This document shows, piece after piece, positions 31,212 through 32,079 of a stretch of 32,079 nt of DNA. The translations under genes and the position numbers were made by a program. Source of the stretch: an uncultured Bacteroidales bacterium (lineage in GTDB: Bacteria; Bacteroidota; Bacteroidia; Bacteroidales; P3); NCBI GenBank assembly GCA_900315935.1, contig ONBB01000024.1, forward strand, positions 1 to 32,079, written 5' to 3'. A model generated the notes under the pieces. It did no database searches and was not told the DNA's origin. It saw only the letters and a list, made by a program, of their open reading frames with translations. Each line of letters begins with the position of its first letter. The first letter of the stretch is position 1.

Positions 31212-32079
31212 TCCCAACGCATTCCAATTGCAGGGACCCTCTTCCGGGGTCCCTTTTTCTATCTCCACGAAGGCGGAGCGGGAAGCACGGCCCTCCTTGT
31301 CCACCACGAAGCCCCATAGCTTGATATTTAGATGGTTCCATCCGTCGGGCAGCTGCATCTGCAGCCGTCCGCTGTGCCGCTCGGCAGGGTGGGAGAGGAG
31401 CCCCTCGTGGGTGTCCGTGTTGTATATATAAATGTATACGCGGTCGCTCCCCTTGGCGCGGGTCATGCCGCTATTCTTCTCGAAATCAACGCGCAGGATG
31501 CCGTCATCGCTGATAGTCGCCTCGCGGAAAAGCACCGGTGCAGCCGCCCCCTCGGATATCCGAATGCGCTCATACTCTGTAGGGACGCAGCGCGCTGCGT
31601 CCGCAATCGCACCGCGGGCGGAAGTGTCCGCAACCGCACCGCGCTCGGGAATGCCGGCAGCCGCTTTGCGGTCCGAAATGCCGGCTGGCGCTTTGCAGTC
31701 CGGAATGTTGGCTGACGCATTGCGGACGCGGCACGCCGCGTCCCTACATTTCAACTCCCCCTCTAAGTTAGAGGGGGTGCCCGAAGGGCGGGGGCGTGTG
31801 GTCTTGGAGCCATACACTCCTCCATCCTGCAACACACTCCTCCGCCCTTCGGGCACCTCCCCTAACTTAGGGGAGGAGTTAGATTGCAGACATTTCAACT
31901 CCCCCTCAAAGTTAGGGGAGGAGTTAGATTGCAGACTTTTCAACTCCCCCTCTAAGTTAGAGGGGGTGGCGCCGCCGCAAGCGGCGACGGGGGCGTGTGT
32001 ACGGCCGAAGCAGTGCTTGTTCATCTTGACGAAGGCGTTGCCCTCGGTCATCTGGTCGCGGGCGGCGCGCTCGCGCAAG
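31032..32079 (-). CDS. DUF6266-like protein with in-frame repeat insertions (5' end outside window)
   Basis: The frame is open from the window edge to 31032. Family-like parts are an N-terminal 'RDQMTEGNAFVKMNKHCFGR' segment and a C-terminal part containing 'EYERIRISEG', 'DRVYIYIYNTDTHEGLLS', 'PAERHSGRLQMQLPDGW' and 'WGFVVDKEGRASRSAF'. These match my memory of the Bacteroidota DUF6266 family, whose function is unknown. Between them lie about 130 residues encoded by two repeat blocks (31583-31743 and 31749-31995). After 'AFVEIEKG' the natural end of the family seems lost: the frame runs on for about 75 residues, through the terminator hairpin at 31232 and about 180 bp antisense to the T9SS gene. 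The gene may be decaying, or the extension may be tolerated. Confidence 0.6.
   Translation of the reverse strand, partial: LRERAARDQMTEGNAFVKMNKHCFGRTHAPVAACGGATPSNLEGELKSLQSNSSPNFEGELKCLQSNSSPKLGEVPEGRRSVLQDGGVYGSKTTRPRPSGTPSNLEGELKCRDAACRVRNASANIPDCKAPAGISDRKAAAGIPERGAVADTSARGAIADAARCVPTEYERIRISEGAAAPVLFREATISDDGILRVDFEKNSGMTRAKGSDRVYIYIYNTDTHEGLLSHPAERHSGRLQMQLPDGWNHLNIKLWGFVVDKEGRASRSAFVEIEKGTPEEGPCNWNALGLADVHLADMPLANLDDVDTGLCHGVAADDGALLADQSACEVEHTHRPLLVVALDKDGTL
31232..31258 (+). terminator. Terminator of the 1118-residue T9SS gene
   Basis: AGGGACCC (31232-31239) pairs with GGGTCCCT (31247-31254), followed by T residues. It lies inside the antisense open frame of the DUF6266-like gene. 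Confidence 0.88.
31583..31743. repeat. Composite repeat: 27-bp tandem units bounded by palindromes
   Basis: The left end is a perfect 20-bp palindrome, GGACGCAGCGCGCTGCGTCC (31583-31602). The right end is GGACGCGGC/GCCGCGTCC (31724-31743), and both ends are bordered outward by GTAG/CTAC. Between them 27-bp units start at 31600, 31627, 31654, 31681 and 31708, the last overlapping the right palindrome. Each unit is nine codons in the DUF6266-like frame, so the frame is kept. Confidence 0.88.
31749..31995. repeat. Clustered hairpin repeats (CTCCCCnTCTAAGTTAGAnGGGG type)
   Basis: At least four related units: 31749-31800, 31849-31898 (inverted orientation), 31892-31936 and 31928-31997. Each contains a near-palindrome CCCCTCTAA/TTAGAGGGG or its variant CCCTAACTTAGGGG. 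Two carry an extra hairpin (CCGAAGGGCGGGGG or GCCGCCGCAAGCGGCGAC). The block is translated through without stops. Confidence 0.85.

Noticed and set aside
31583-31743. CRISPR-like array
   Set aside because: The 27-bp units are directly adjacent without spacers and lie in a reading frame; no cas gene is nearby.

Overview
The window looks like a chromosomal segment of a GC-rich, uncultured Bacteroidales-type bacterium. Three things suggest this. Several large surface proteins end in type IX secretion (T9SS) sorting domains. Promoters fit the Bacteroidota pattern (TTTG, about 19-20 bp, TAnnTTTG). The gene content (class II NrdJ, NamZ/DUF1343, DUF6266, deoxyhypusine-synthase-like protein, many lipoproteins) also fits. 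The genome is rich in small intergenic and intragenic repeats.

Layout. 1-2300: two tandem surface proteins built of tens of H-D-T repeats, each ending in a T9SS domain. 2595-5174 (-): B12-dependent ribonucleotide reductase. 5684-6018: promoter, tRNA-Ala(GGC) and tRNA-Ala(CGC), each with its own terminator. 6127-8094: a rod-shaped structured RNA and an AT-richer gene joining a VWA domain to a probable outer-membrane barrel. 8240-11258 (-): a tight operon dut, namZ, small Cys-motif protein, nitroreductase lipoprotein, thioesterase. 11331-14617: an AT-richer accessory block with a strong promoter, a second rod-shaped RNA, a radical SAM/SPASM enzyme, a 44-residue Cys-rich peptide and an AAA/DUF4143 ATPase flanked by duplicated sequence (11-bp repeats plus a clpP tail). 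14699-17332 (-): M23/LysM peptidase, trmD, clpP. 17468-21422 (-): dapB, FecCD permease, ABC ATPase and an NlpC/P60-CapA fusion. 21827-24911: a frameshifted T9SS surface protein. 24987-27728: SMR exporter, lipoprotein, deoxyhypusine-synthase-like enzyme, thioredoxin-like lipoprotein. 27855-31211: an 1118-residue T9SS protein. 31032-32079 (-): a DUF6266-type gene filled with in-frame repeats and cut by the window edge.

The most interesting items are: (1) a minimal RiPP-like pair, a radical SAM/SPASM maturase followed by a short Cys-rich peptide gene (12863-12997) and a terminator; (2) two structured RNAs (6127-6253 and 11416-11585) sharing an internal-loop core and a compensatory base-pair change, each upstream of an AT-rich accessory gene; (3) the H-D-T proteins, whose motif spacing is almost always an even number of residues (10, 12, 14), as expected if beta-strand parity is selected; and (4) repeats that have entered coding sequences in frame (namZ, DUF6266 gene) or flank a duplicated segment around the ATPase. 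All functional statements rest on motif recognition by eye; no database search or folding program was run.
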